Assembly (NCBI GenBank): GCA_004555265.1
Contig: SFIQ01000042.1
Location: 1-11,307 of the forward strand
Reading direction: 5' to 3'
Length of the DNA: 11,307 nt
Source of the DNA: Ruminococcus sp.
GTDB lineage: Bacteria; Bacillota; Clostridia; Oscillospirales; Acutalibacteraceae
Program-made: the position numbers and the translations under genes
In this document: positions 1 to 6,772 of the stretch, piece by piece
Layout: each line of letters opens with the position of its first letter
Numbering within the stretch: the first letter of the stretch is position 1
Notes under the pieces: generated by a model
What the model was told of the DNA's origin: nothing
The model's database searches: none
Seen by the model: only the letters and a program-made list of their open reading frames with translations

Positions 1-602
1 GCGCTGACGGAAAGCAGGTCAATCCCGCATTTTTTCGGCGCAATCGGGAGTTTCATAAAGCCCTGCACCGCGTCCACATGCAAAAGCGCTTTGCTCTTTT
101 TGCGCCGCAGAATGCCCGCGATTTTGTCAAACGGTAAAATACTGCCGACCTCGTTGTTGACCGCCATCAAGCTTACCAAAACGGTTTGCTCGTCAATGGC
201 GTTATGGAACTGCTCTGCGGTAATGTTGCCGTCGGTGTCGGGCAAAAGCCGCACCACCGTAAAGCCCTGTTCCTCCAATCGGCGCATAGCGTTTTCCACA
301 CTCGGGTGCTCAAACGCCGTGGTGACGATTTTGCCGCCGCGCCGTCCCGCTTTCGCGGCCGCGCCGAAAATCGCGGTATTGTTTGCCGCCGTGCCGCTCG
401 GGGTAAAATAAATTTCCGCGCTGTCTGCCGACAGGGCATTCGCCACCTGTCTGCGCGCGTCTTCAAGCAGCTGCAACGCCGCAAGCCCGTAAGCATGCAA
501 AGAGGAGGGATTGCCGAACGCTTCGGTCATCGCCCGATTTGCGGCATCGACCGCCGCTTGACACGGCTTTGTGGTCGCGCTGTTGTCCAAATAACAATAC
601 AA
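1..602 (-). CDS. Cysteine desulfurase (NifS/IscS family), N-terminal part, cut by window edge
   Basis: This PLP enzyme family takes sulfur from L-cysteine, giving alanine and an enzyme persulfide for Fe-S clusters, tRNA thiolation or thiamine. The 200 visible codons carry YLDNSATTKP (residues 4-13, family consensus YLDNAATT), NPSS (31-34), TPSGTAANN (67-75), the PLP-stacking His in EHPSV (98-102), NNEVG (149-153) and HVDAVQ (175-180), with Asp177 expected to bind the pyridine nitrogen. The visible part ends at LLSVS, immediately before the expected A-H-K motif with the Schiff-base lysine, so the catalytic Lys and the sulfur-carrying Cys loop lie outside the window. Family length is about 380 residues, so roughly half is seen. 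I chose the TTG start at 602 because AGAGGG lies 6 nt upstream and the reading frame is closed by TAA further up; no ATG fits. The subfamily and sulfur acceptor cannot be told. Confidence 0.93.
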   Translation of the reverse strand, partial: MYCYLDNSATTKPCQAAVDAANRAMTEAFGNPSSLHAYGLAALQLLEDARRQVANALSADSAEIYFTPSGTAANNTAIFGAAAKAGRRGGKIVTTAFEHPSVENAMRRLEEQGFTVVRLLPDTDGNITAEQFHNAIDEQTVLVSLMAVNNEVGSILPFDKIAGILRRKKSKALLHVDAVQGFMKLPIAPKKCGIDLLSVS

Positions 603-655
603 AGCAAACCCTCTTTTCAAAAAACTTTCAAAATGCAACAATTTCGCAGTTTCTT

Positions 656-684
656 ATTATACACGAAATTCTCTGCTTTGGCAA
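656..684 (-). promoter_or_regulatory. Sigma-A promoter of the cysteine desulfurase gene
   Basis: Read on the minus strand: -35 TTGCCA (684-679), a 17-bp spacer, and -10 TATAAT (661-656). The predicted transcript start is near 649, giving a leader of about 47 nt before the TTG start at 602. This supports that start choice. Confidence 0.7.
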
Positions 685-762
685 ATAAAACAGCATATTT
701 TTTCAAAGAAATTTCTGTATATTTTCATATTTTCTGTAAATTCTACCGACGAGGTGAACCGT

Positions 763-2106
763 ATGAAGCAAGAAATCACCAAACGCGGGAAAATTCGCGT
801 TTTTTCATTCAGCGCGGCCGTATTTTTCGCCCTTTTAACCTTTGCGATTGTCGGGAATGTCCGCGCGACAAAGCTGCAACGGCAGGTGCGCCTTTCGAGT
901 GAGCGCGCCCTGTGTGAATTAGACACCTATTTAGACACGATTTACACAGATTTGCAAAAGGGCATTTACACCGCCACCCCGCCGATGTTGGGCAGTCTTT
1001 CCGAAGAACTGCACCGCGCGGCAACCGGCGCAAAAACCAGCCTGTCGGTGTTGCCGCTGTCGGGGGTACAAATGGACAACACCTACAAATTCCTGTCACA
1101 GGTCGGCGATTTTGTCGCCACGCTCAACGGGAAGGCACAGCGCGGAGAAAAAATTACCGACGCGGAACGCGACCAAATGCAAAAACTGTTGTCATTTTCC
1201 CAAACGCTGACAGAGGAAATCTCCCAAATGCGCACGCAGTTGTATGACGGGAGTTTGAATTTCACGGCAACCAACCAAACGCTTGCCGCAACCAAAGATA
1301 ACGGCGTTCTGTTGTCCGACGATATGGAGGACGCGGAGCAGTCGCTGACAGAATATCCGTCGCTGATCTACGACGGGCCGTTTTCCGACCATATTTTGCA
1401 GAAAGAGTCCGTCTACTTGGCCGATAAACCTGAGGTCACGCGCGACGAAGCACAGGAAAAAGCGGCAAAAATTCTAAAAATGGACAAAACCGATTTGGAA
1501 TTTGTTGCAGAGGAAGCGGACACCACCGCCGCCTACTGCTTCCGTTATGACGATACCGTCATTGCCGTGACGAAAAAGGGCGGTACTCTTTTGTATATGC
1601 TGTCGTCCGCTTTCGTCGGGGAGAGCACCATGGGCTATGAAGACGCGCGCAAATACGCCGCCGAATTTTTGGTGCAAAACGGCTTTTTTGATATGAAGGA
1701 AAGCTATTACAGCATTTCCGACGGCATTTGCACGGTCAATTACGCCTATAAGGACGGGGAATATATCTGCTATCCCGATTTAATCAAGATTTCGGTAAGC
1801 CTTGCGGACGGCAAAATTCTTTCCGCCGACTGCCGCGGGTATTTGATGAACCATAAAGCGCGCCGTATTCCCGCGCCCACGCTTCCCGCCGCCGAGGCAC
1901 AGAAAAATATCAGTCCCCTGCTCACCGTTACGGACACGCGCCTTGCCGTCATTCCCACCGACGGCGGGGCAGAGAAATACACCTATGAATTCCATTGCAA
2001 GAACGAAAGCGGCACGGAATTCTTGGTGTATATCGACACCGAAACGGGTTTTGAGGACGATATTTTAATCCTTTTGTATGCCGACGACGGCGTTTTGACA
2101 AAATAA
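763..2106 (+). CDS. ypeB: Germination protein YpeB
   Basis: In Bacillus, YpeB is a spore protein needed to stabilise and localise the cortex-lytic enzyme SleB, so it acts in cortex breakdown during germination. This 447-residue protein has the family's usual length. It has one N-terminal membrane segment (about 12-33), a helical N-terminal domain to about 195, the family motif YPSLIYDGPFSDH (198-210), and a C-terminal half with PepSY-like repeats starting near 225 (TRDEAQEKAAKIL) and 289 (TMGYEDARKYAAEFL). A GYLMNH motif (359-364) is also typical of YpeB. ATG 763 is preferred over the in-frame GTG 754 because GAGGTG (751-756) sits 6 nt before the ATG and overlaps the GTG. Family members usually adjoin sleB. 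Here the upstream neighbour is a divergent cysteine desulfurase and the downstream neighbour is a lipoprotein gene. The gene marks the host as a spore former. Confidence 0.9.
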   Translation: MKQEITKRGKIRVFSFSAAVFFALLTFAIVGNVRATKLQRQVRLSSERALCELDTYLDTIYTDLQKGIYTATPPMLGSLSEELHRAATGAKTSLSVLPLSGVQMDNTYKFLSQVGDFVATLNGKAQRGEKITDAERDQMQKLLSFSQTLTEEISQMRTQLYDGSLNFTATNQTLAATKDNGVLLSDDMEDAEQSLTEYPSLIYDGPFSDHILQKESVYLADKPEVTRDEAQEKAAKILKMDKTDLEFVAEEADTTAAYCFRYDDTVIAVTKKGGTLLYMLSSAFVGESTMGYEDARKYAAEFLVQNGFFDMKESYYSISDGICTVNYAYKDGEYICYPDLIKISVSLADGKILSADCRGYLMNHKARRIPAPTLPAAEAQKNISPLLTVTDTRLAVIPTDGGAEKYTYEFHCKNESGTEFLVYIDTETGFEDDILILLYADDGVLTK

Positions 2107-2171
2107 TGTATAAATTGATGCAGACAGCGCACACTAACAGCGTCCGAAAATCAGGAAAAGAGGAAAATTCT

Positions 2172-2477
2172 ATGAAAAAAAGCATACTTTTAATTGCGGC
2201 GTTAATTGCCCTGCTGGCAGTCGTTTTGGTTGCCTGCGGCAGTAAAAACGACGGTATGGTGACAGACAACAACAATGCGGAGACCAACAGCGTAACGAAC
2301 GGTGTTTCCAATGCCGATAACGGGCTCGGCGCGGCGGCAGAGGATATCGGCGACGGGGTCGGCGGTGCGGTCACGGGCGCAGGCAACATTGTCGGTGATG
2401 TGGTCACGGGCGCGGGCGATATTGTCGGTGAGGTGGTTACAGGCGCCGGCGACGCGGTTTCCGACGCGGTAAGATAA
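2172..2477 (+). CDS. Small lipoprotein with three 11-residue Gly/Ala/Val repeats
   Basis: Not recognised as a named family. The 101-residue product starts with a lysine-tipped hydrophobic signal and a lipobox (LVAC, Cys19), so it should be lipid-anchored outside the membrane. A polar Asn/Thr-rich linker (about 20-50) follows. The C-terminal half contains three consecutive 11-residue units (66-98: AVTGAGNIVGD, VVTGAGDIVGE, VVTGAGDAVSD), encoded by 33-bp repeats at 2367-2465. An 11-residue period with small and beta-branched residues on one face and acidic residues on the other could form an amphipathic helix; that is inference. An in-frame ATG at 2106 overlaps the ypeB stop (TAATG) but would put 22 polar residues before the signal. 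ATG 2172 has AGAGG 8 nt upstream and is the better start. The gene lies 65 bp after ypeB and shares its terminator, so it may be co-expressed during sporulation. Confidence 0.75.
   Translation: MKKSILLIAALIALLAVVLVACGSKNDGMVTDNNNAETNSVTNGVSNADNGLGAAAEDIGDGVGGAVTGAGNIVGDVVTGAGDIVGEVVTGAGDAVSDAVR
2367..2465 (+). repeat. Three tandem 33-bp coding repeats in the lipoprotein gene
   Basis: The units are 2367-2399, 2400-2432 and 2433-2465, each in frame and encoding 11 residues built on VVTGAGxxVxD/E. Units 1 and 2 are close in DNA sequence, while unit 3 has drifted, mostly in its second half. A number of changes are synonymous, which suggests the peptide pattern is being kept. Confidence 0.85.
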
Positions 2478-2498
2478 GCGTCAGCAGCCGGCAAACAG

Positions 2499-2545
2499 AA
2501 AAACACAACCGTGTGCGGAATAAGCCCGTTCACGGTTGTGTTTTT
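2499..2545. terminator. Bidirectional intrinsic terminator between convergent operons
   Basis: There is a perfect 15-bp stem, AAAAACACAACCGTG (2499-2513) with CACGGTTGTGTTTTT (2531-2545), around a 17-nt loop. The A-run and T-run on the two sides give a U-tract in either direction. It lies 21 bp after the lipoprotein stop and 12 bp beyond the stop of the converging thiamine operon, so it can end both transcripts. Confidence 0.88.
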
Positions 2546-2557
2546 GCTTGTTTGTAT

Positions 2558-3316
2558 TTACAAAATCAAATTCTCGGCAATCTGCCGTTTGTAATTTAAA
2601 AATGCGGGAGTCAGCGAAAAATCGTGCGGGCGCGGCCGCGGCACATCAATCGGGATTTCGCATAAAATATGCCCCGGTTTTCCGCCCAAAATGCAAATAC
2701 GGTCGGACAGTTTCACCGCTTCGTCCGTATCGTGCGTGATAAACAGCGTTGTCAGATCAATTTCATGCATAATATCCAAATACCAATCGTGCATGGCGCT
2801 TTTGGTGATGGTATCCAGCGCGCTGAACGGCTCGTCCAACAGCGCCACGCCGTCGCTTGCAAGGTAGGTGCGCAGCAGCGCCGCCCGCTGGCGCATCCCG
2901 CCCGACAACTTATTCGGATATTTTTTCTGTGTGCCGTCAATGCCGAACTGTGCAAAATAGGACGCCGCTTTTTCGCGTGCCTCTTTTTTCGGCATTCCCT
3001 TGATAATCAGCGGCAACGCGACATTGTCGACCACCGTGCGGTACGGTAACAGCAAGTCCTTTTGGAGCATATAACTGATTTCGCCGGGGCGCCCCGTAAT
3101 TTCACGGTCGCAAAGATACACCTTGCCGCTGTCGGGCGGCATAAGCCCCGAAAGAATGTTGAACAGCGTGGTTTTGCCGCCGCCGCTGACGCCTAACAGG
3201 CAGACAATCTCACCCTTTTTCAGCGTGAAATCCACATTTTGAAGCACTTCGTTGTCGCCGAAGCGTTTGGAAATCCCCTCGGCGCGCAACAAAACCTCGT
3301 TAGGAGAGATAGGCAT
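2558..3316 (-). CDS. thiZ: ABC transporter ATP-binding protein, NitT/TauT type, ThiZ-like
   Basis: This is the ATPase subunit that powers the adjacent permease. With the ATG at 3316 the protein has 252 residues. It carries Walker A GVSGGGKTT (42-50), the Q-loop Gln85 in YMLQKD, the signature LSGGMRQR (137-144), Walker B GVALLDEP (156-163) with Glu162, the D-loop SALD and the switch His195 in FITHD. It resembles the nitrate/sulfonate/pyrimidine importer branch, and the riboswitch-led operon points to thiamine-related cargo. The start is uncertain. ATG 3316 overlaps the upstream gene by 17 nt and has only a GGGG tract before it. A TTG at 3289 has GAGG 5 nt upstream, placed directly after the upstream stop, but would remove nine residues including the first strand. 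In-frame extension to 3352 is unlikely. The gene name is by context. Confidence 0.9.
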   Translation of the reverse strand: MPISPNEVLLRAEGISKRFGDNEVLQNVDFTLKKGEIVCLLGVSGGGKTTLFNILSGLMPPDSGKVYLCDREITGRPGEISYMLQKDLLLPYRTVVDNVALPLIIKGMPKKEAREKAASYFAQFGIDGTQKKYPNKLSGGMRQRAALLRTYLASDGVALLDEPFSALDTITKSAMHDWYLDIMHEIDLTTLFITHDTDEAVKLSDRICILGGKPGHILCEIPIDVPRPRPHDFSLTPAFLNYKRQIAENLIL

Positions 3317-4316
3317 TGGTATACCCCGTTCCTGCGGGCAATTCTTTTTCAATCAAGCCGTTTTCCCAAAGCCAAGCATAGAAACCGTCCCAGCGCGCGG
3401 GGTCAATATAGCCCCACTGTTCGACCTCGGCTTTATACTGCGTGGAAAGCCATTTTTGGCTCTCGGTCACAAGTTCCAACGAATCTTTGAGCGACCCTGT
3501 GGTGTCACCGTCCACCAAAATCTGCGCCGCTTCTTCCGGATTTGCAATCGCATATTCATAGCCCTTTTTGAGTGCGGCAAGGAACGCCTTTGTCGTTTCG
3601 GGGTTTTGCTCGATATACGCGTTGTTGGCAATCAAAATGGGGGTGTAGTAGTCAAATACGGGGTCAATATCGGTGAAGTTGAAATAGTCAAATTCCAAAC
3701 CCGAAAGTTTTGCGGAAATGCCGCCCCAGCCGTAGAAAACCCAAATTGCGTCGGTCTGTTTTTCTCTGAGCGCGCCCGCTTCGTCGGTGATGGTGTTCGG
3801 AATCAACTTGACTTTCGAGAAGTCGCCGCCGTCCTTTTCCATAACGGTTTTGAGCATCGCCAGTTCAATCGGGGAATCCCAAGTGGAATAGGTATGATTT
3901 TCCATACCCTTCGGGCTGTCCATCCCCTCGCCCTTGCGGGAGATGATACCCGATGTATTGTGCTGTAAAAGTGCGGCAACCGCCGTAACACCCAAAGGCT
4001 CGTCCGAAGTGAACGCCGAAGCGATGGTATCCTGCGCTTCAATCGCAAACTGTGCCTGCCCTGCCGCACACATCGCGGCGGCACCGCTTTCAGGCGGCTG
4101 TACCACGGTGACATCTAAGCCCGCTTCGGTGAAATAGCCTTTTGCGAGCGCAACATAAATACCGGTATGGTTGGTATTCGGCGTCCAATCTAACGAAAGG
4201 GTAATTTTTTGTAAATCTTCGGTCTTGTCGGTTTGGTCTCCTGCGCAAGCGGCAAGCGACACGAGCATCACCACGCACAACAGCACGGCAAGAATTTGTT
4301 TTGTGTATTTTTTCAT
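3300..4316 (-). CDS. thiY: ABC transporter substrate-binding lipoprotein, NMT1/THI5-like (ThiY-like)
   Basis: This is the extracellular binding component for a thiamine precursor, by family probably a pyrimidine such as HMP or formylaminopyrimidine. The 338-residue product has a lipoprotein signal ending in LAAC (Cys24). It then carries LDWTPNTNHTGIYVA (42-56), a hallmark of NMT1/THI5-like binding proteins, followed by the usual KGYFTEAGLDV. The rest follows the two-lobed pattern with a conserved WDSPIELAML stretch near 146-155. No CCCFC motif of the yeast THI5 synthase is present, so I read it as a transport protein rather than an enzyme. The start at 4316 has AAGGAG about 8 nt upstream, and the ATG overlaps the permease stop as ATGA, a sign of translational coupling. 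The ligand is inferred from the riboswitch and the family. Confidence 0.9.
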   Translation of the reverse strand: MKKYTKQILAVLLCVVMLVSLAACAGDQTDKTEDLQKITLSLDWTPNTNHTGIYVALAKGYFTEAGLDVTVVQPPESGAAAMCAAGQAQFAIEAQDTIASAFTSDEPLGVTAVAALLQHNTSGIISRKGEGMDSPKGMENHTYSTWDSPIELAMLKTVMEKDGGDFSKVKLIPNTITDEAGALREKQTDAIWVFYGWGGISAKLSGLEFDYFNFTDIDPVFDYYTPILIANNAYIEQNPETTKAFLAALKKGYEYAIANPEEAAQILVDGDTTGSLKDSLELVTESQKWLSTQYKAEVEQWGYIDPARWDGFYAWLWENGLIEKELPAGTGYTNAYLS

Positions 4317-5092
4317 TGGTTTTCTCCTTTTTCTTTTCGTTCCCACGGCATAACGAGTTTGCGCAACACCGCAACACCCCACATCAGCAAAAGGCTGACA
4401 AGCGTTATGAAAATGATGACGGCGAACATTCGGTCAAAGGCATAAGCCTTGCGCACACGCGTCATATACACGCCCAAGCCCTCAAAGCCACCGAGCCATT
4501 CGGCAACCACCGCGCCAACCACGGCGTAGGAGGCGGACACTTTCAGCCCCGCAAAAAACGAGCCCAATGCCGAGGGGAATTTAATGTAACGGAAAATTTT
4601 CACGCGTCCCGCGCCCATGCTGCGCAACAGATTGATGGCATCCGGGTCTGCACAGCGGTATCCGTCCAATAAACTGACGGCAATCGGGAAAAAGGTGGTC
4701 AGCACCACCAGCGTGATTTTCGGTGCCATACCGAAGCCTTGCCAAAGCACCAACAACGGTGCGACGGCAATGGTCGGCACGGTTTGCGTAATCACCAAAA
4801 GCGGATAAATCGCCTTGTAAAGGAGTTCAAAGCGATCCATCAGCGTGGCGAGCAAAAATGCCAGCACCACCCCGAGTAAAAGCCCCAAAAACGCCTCGGT
4901 CAGCGTCACGCGCGCGTGCTGTAAGAGCAGCGAAAAATCCGAAACAAACGCCTTTGCCACCGCCGCGGGGGACGGCAACATAAATGACGGTACCAAGTGG
5001 AAGCCCGTCGCCGCCGCCCAAATGGCGACCACCGCCAAAAGCGCAACGGCGGGAGAGAGCTTACTGATGATGCTTTGTAACTTTTTGGTCAA
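4313..5092 (-). CDS. thiX: ABC transporter permease, BPD type, ThiX-like
   Basis: This is the membrane subunit of the importer. The 259-residue protein has about six hydrophobic segments (near 13-30, 64-84, 94-116, 122-143, 185-205 and 222-244). The cytoplasmic coupling (EAA-type) loop at about 154-184 reads NLLRSMGAGRVKIFRYIKFP and then GLK, matching the binding-protein-dependent permease pattern in which the ATPase docks. The loop PSFMLPSPAAV near 35-45 is typical of the NitT/TauT and ThiX branch. The ATG at 5092 lies 32 nt inside the upstream thiamine-binding-protein gene, and only a distant GAGG precedes it, so translation is probably coupled to that gene. The gene symbol rests on operon context. 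Confidence 0.9.
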   Translation of the reverse strand: MTKKLQSIISKLSPAVALLAVVAIWAAATGFHLVPSFMLPSPAAVAKAFVSDFSLLLQHARVTLTEAFLGLLLGVVLAFLLATLMDRFELLYKAIYPLLVITQTVPTIAVAPLLVLWQGFGMAPKITLVVLTTFFPIAVSLLDGYRCADPDAINLLRSMGAGRVKIFRYIKFPSALGSFFAGLKVSASYAVVGAVVAEWLGGFEGLGVYMTRVRKAYAFDRMFAVIIFITLVSLLLMWGVAVLRKLVMPWERKEKGENQ

Positions 5093-5360
5093 TGGTCAGA
5101 ACACCGCCCTCCGGTTTGTACGCGATTTTCACATACGCGGAAACCGACGGTGCGCCTGCGCGGATTGCCACATGCTGGCACGCTTTGACAATGTCCATCA
5201 GTTGGTCGTAGCTTTCGCCCTCGATGGTGGTTTCAAAGGGACCGACATAGTAGTTTAACCCTGTGCTTTTGATGTAGTCGATAACCTCATCGACAATCCG
5301 CACGAGTTCGTCGGTATCCGAAACACCGGGCAGTACCTGAATGGCGACACTTGCTTGCAT
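5061..5360 (-). CDS. MTH1187/YkoF-type thiamine-binding protein
   Basis: A 99-residue member of the Thiamine_BP (formerly DUF77) family, whose ferredoxin-like fold binds thiamine or its pyrimidine half in the cytoplasm. Matching features are the N-terminal strand MQASVAIQVLPG, the helix DELVRIVDEVIDYIKSTG (17-34), the family motif YYVGPFETTIEGE (37-49) and the second helix YDQLMDIVKACQ (51-62). It is the first gene after the TPP riboswitch, with AGGAGG (5374-5369) 8 nt before the ATG, the best ribosome site in the operon. YkoF of Bacillus is encoded with a thiamine-precursor transporter. Here a single-domain version accompanies a ThiXYZ importer. A role in capturing or handing over the imported ligand is inference. 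Confidence 0.88.
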   Translation of the reverse strand: MQASVAIQVLPGVSDTDELVRIVDEVIDYIKSTGLNYYVGPFETTIEGESYDQLMDIVKACQHVAIRAGAPSVSAYVKIAYKPEGGVLTIDQKVTKHHQ

Positions 5361-5377
5361 ACAGAATTCCTCCTACT

Positions 5378-5420
5378 AAAAATGTAAGCCTTACGATACT
5401 TCCTGCATACCGTAAGGCTT
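5378..5420 (-). terminator. Riboswitch-controlled intrinsic terminator (attenuator)
   Basis: On the minus strand AAGCCTTACG (5420-5411) pairs with CGTAAGGCTT (5395-5386), a 10-bp stem with a 15-nt loop, followed by a TTTTT tract (5382-5378). It lies between the TPP aptamer and the ribosome site of the first gene, so it should stop transcription when TPP is bound. Confidence 0.85.
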
Positions 5421-5436
5421 TTGTGTTTTTTGTGCA

Positions 5437-5535
5437 ACAAACTACCTACGGCGGCATTACCCGCATCAGGTGAAAGGGTCAAAGAAGCGTTCATTCTTTA
5501 TCTCAGCCGGCTTTTGCGCCAGCCCCCCTGTGGTT
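5437..5535 (-). promoter_or_regulatory. TPP riboswitch (THI element)
   Basis: The minus strand shows the conserved aptamer cores: CTGAGATA (5506-5499), ACCC in the following arm, and the distal block CCTGATGCGGGTAATGCCG (5470-5452), close to the THI consensus CUGAUnnnGGUAAUGCCnGCG. The pairing arm GCCGGC-type stem precedes CTGAGA. It senses thiamine pyrophosphate and should switch off the downstream thiamine-binding protein and transporter genes. The outer boundaries are approximate. Confidence 0.95.
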
Positions 5536-5564
5536 GGATTCAGTTTTCATAAGACTTTAAAAAC

Positions 5565-5593
5565 AGTATAGTACACCGCACAAAAAAAGTCAA
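5565..5593 (-). promoter_or_regulatory. Strong sigma-A promoter of the thiamine transport operon
   Basis: Minus strand: -35 TTGACT (5593-5588), 17-bp spacer, -10 TATACT (5570-5565). Transcription should begin near 5558, about 25 nt before the aptamer. The TGA stop codon of the upstream DUF2804 gene (5592-5590) lies within the -35 hexamer. Confidence 0.85.
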
Positions 5594-6615
5594 TACCGAT
5601 TGTGTACGCGTTCGGCAAAAACCAACTTGTTTCGCACTTGGATTTTTGTGCCGTCGTCCAAAACCGCCGTGCCCGACAGCCGCCCGAACACCTGGTGCGC
5701 GTCCTGCGAAATCACCACCGCGGAAATGTCTGTGCGGTGGTCAAACAGCGGCACAAAATCCATTTCAAAGCGGTGGTCGGTTTCCGTAAATTTCCACGGT
5801 TTCATGATATCGTCTTCGGGAATGACAAACTGCACGCGGTCTAATTTGTGGCAAACGCCGTCATAAAACAGCATATTTTCGCTTGCCGCCGCGGTGTCGC
5901 CGAAGCCGTACCCGATATTGTACCCAAAGGCGTGCCCGTCCATATCCATATTGCCCGAACCCCAATACCAAGTGTTGTCATAGGTCCAAACGCCGCGCCC
6001 CCAGTCGAGCGTACCGAAATCGGTTTTCGGCGAAAAGGTATAGCGCTGTCCGCCAAATTCGCAAAATCCCTCGGCGCGCATACAGTTGATTTTTTGATTA
6101 TAGTAAAACGCCTTGGGGTCTTCTTTCCACGGTGTGGCAATCACCATGGTATCCATTTTCGGCTGTTGCAAAAAAATATTACATACAAATGTTTTTCCGC
6201 CGGGGAGATTGTAGTTGGCAAGCAACCGCCTGCCGCCGTCTGTTAAAATATAGCGAAAATCGCAAAACGCATTGCGAAAAATCACATCACCTTTGCCCGA
6301 ATCCGTCGGCAAATGCAGTTTTCCCATCGGCAGGATAAGCGGCACCAAAAAGTCATGCTTTACGCCGTTTTTAATGTCGATCAGCGCCGCGTCCACAAGC
6401 CCCATATAGCGGTTGTCGGCAATACAAAGCGCAAGTGCGTATTCGCCCTCGTCGCTTATCATAATATAATAATCCCATTCTTTCAGGCGGATTTTGCTTG
6501 CCTTGACCGCTTTCGGATTATATTCATACAACAGTTCGGTTGCCCAGCCGGGCTTTGTGAGACTGCCGTTTTTATCTAACAGCGGCGCGCGTTCGGTCAT
6601 GCGGACTTGCTCCAT
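5590..6615 (-). CDS. DUF2804 domain-containing protein
   Basis: The 341-residue product matches the DUF2804 family, for which I know of no established biochemical function. Diagnostic stretches are the N-terminal PLLDKNGSLTKPGWA (11-25) and the central LDWGRGVWTYDNTWYWGSG (203-221), rich in aromatic residues. The protein has no signal peptide or membrane segment and looks beta-rich, so it is probably cytoplasmic. The fold resembles lipocalin or hydroxyneurosporene-synthase-like proteins, an impression I could not test. The ATG at 6615 is preceded by GGGGGA about 6 nt upstream. It points the same way as the thiamine operon and ends inside that operon's -35 box, with no terminator of its own, so its transcript should run into the TPP riboswitch. 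A functional link to thiamine is not shown. Confidence 0.85.
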   Translation of the reverse strand: MEQVRMTERAPLLDKNGSLTKPGWATELLYEYNPKAVKASKIRLKEWDYYIMISDEGEYALALCIADNRYMGLVDAALIDIKNGVKHDFLVPLILPMGKLHLPTDSGKGDVIFRNAFCDFRYILTDGGRRLLANYNLPGGKTFVCNIFLQQPKMDTMVIATPWKEDPKAFYYNQKINCMRAEGFCEFGGQRYTFSPKTDFGTLDWGRGVWTYDNTWYWGSGNMDMDGHAFGYNIGYGFGDTAAASENMLFYDGVCHKLDRVQFVIPEDDIMKPWKFTETDHRFEMDFVPLFDHRTDISAVVISQDAHQVFGRLSGTAVLDDGTKIQVRNKLVFAERVHNRY

Positions 6616-6655
6616 AGGTCTCCCCCGTTTCTGTATTTTATCGGCTGTTTTTATT

Positions 6656-6687
6656 ATTATAGTAGCATTCCCGCCGCAAAATTACAA
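6656..6687 (-). promoter_or_regulatory. Possible promoter of the DUF2804 gene
   Basis: A perfect -10 TATAAT (6661-6656, minus strand) lies about 40 bp before the start codon. The -35 is poor: TTGTAA (6687-6682) is 20 bp away, and TAATTT stands at the 17-bp position. It may need an activator. Confidence 0.4.
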
Positions 6688-6772
6688 GGCGCGCGGTGTA
6701 GAAAACCGCGTGCTGAATTTGTGCAATTTGAAACTCTTTTGTCTGTTTTCACACTTTATAATCAATTCCCGC

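Noticed and set aside
717..745. Possible sporulation sigma (F/G) promoter for ypeB: GTATA, 17 bp, AATTCTA.
   Set aside because: The -10 lacks the leading C, and the implied transcript start (about 752) would fall inside the GAGGTG ribosome site, leaving no usable leader. The ypeB promoter remains unassigned.
2106..2171. In-frame upstream start (TAATG overlap with ypeB) for the lipoprotein gene.
   Set aside because: It would add 22 polar residues before the lipoprotein signal and has no ribosome site of its own. ATG 2172 has one.
1949..2533. Long minus-strand open frame (194 codons) opposite the ypeB end and lipoprotein.
   Set aside because: It is a shadow of the plus-strand codon pattern. 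It crosses the terminator and antisense of the 33-bp repeats, with no ribosome site or recognisable domain.
6728..6762. TTGAAA ... TATAAT as a promoter for the Pro-rich membrane protein gene.
   Set aside because: The spacer is 23 bp, too long for sigma-A. The TTGACG/TACTAT pair with 17 bp just downstream is better.
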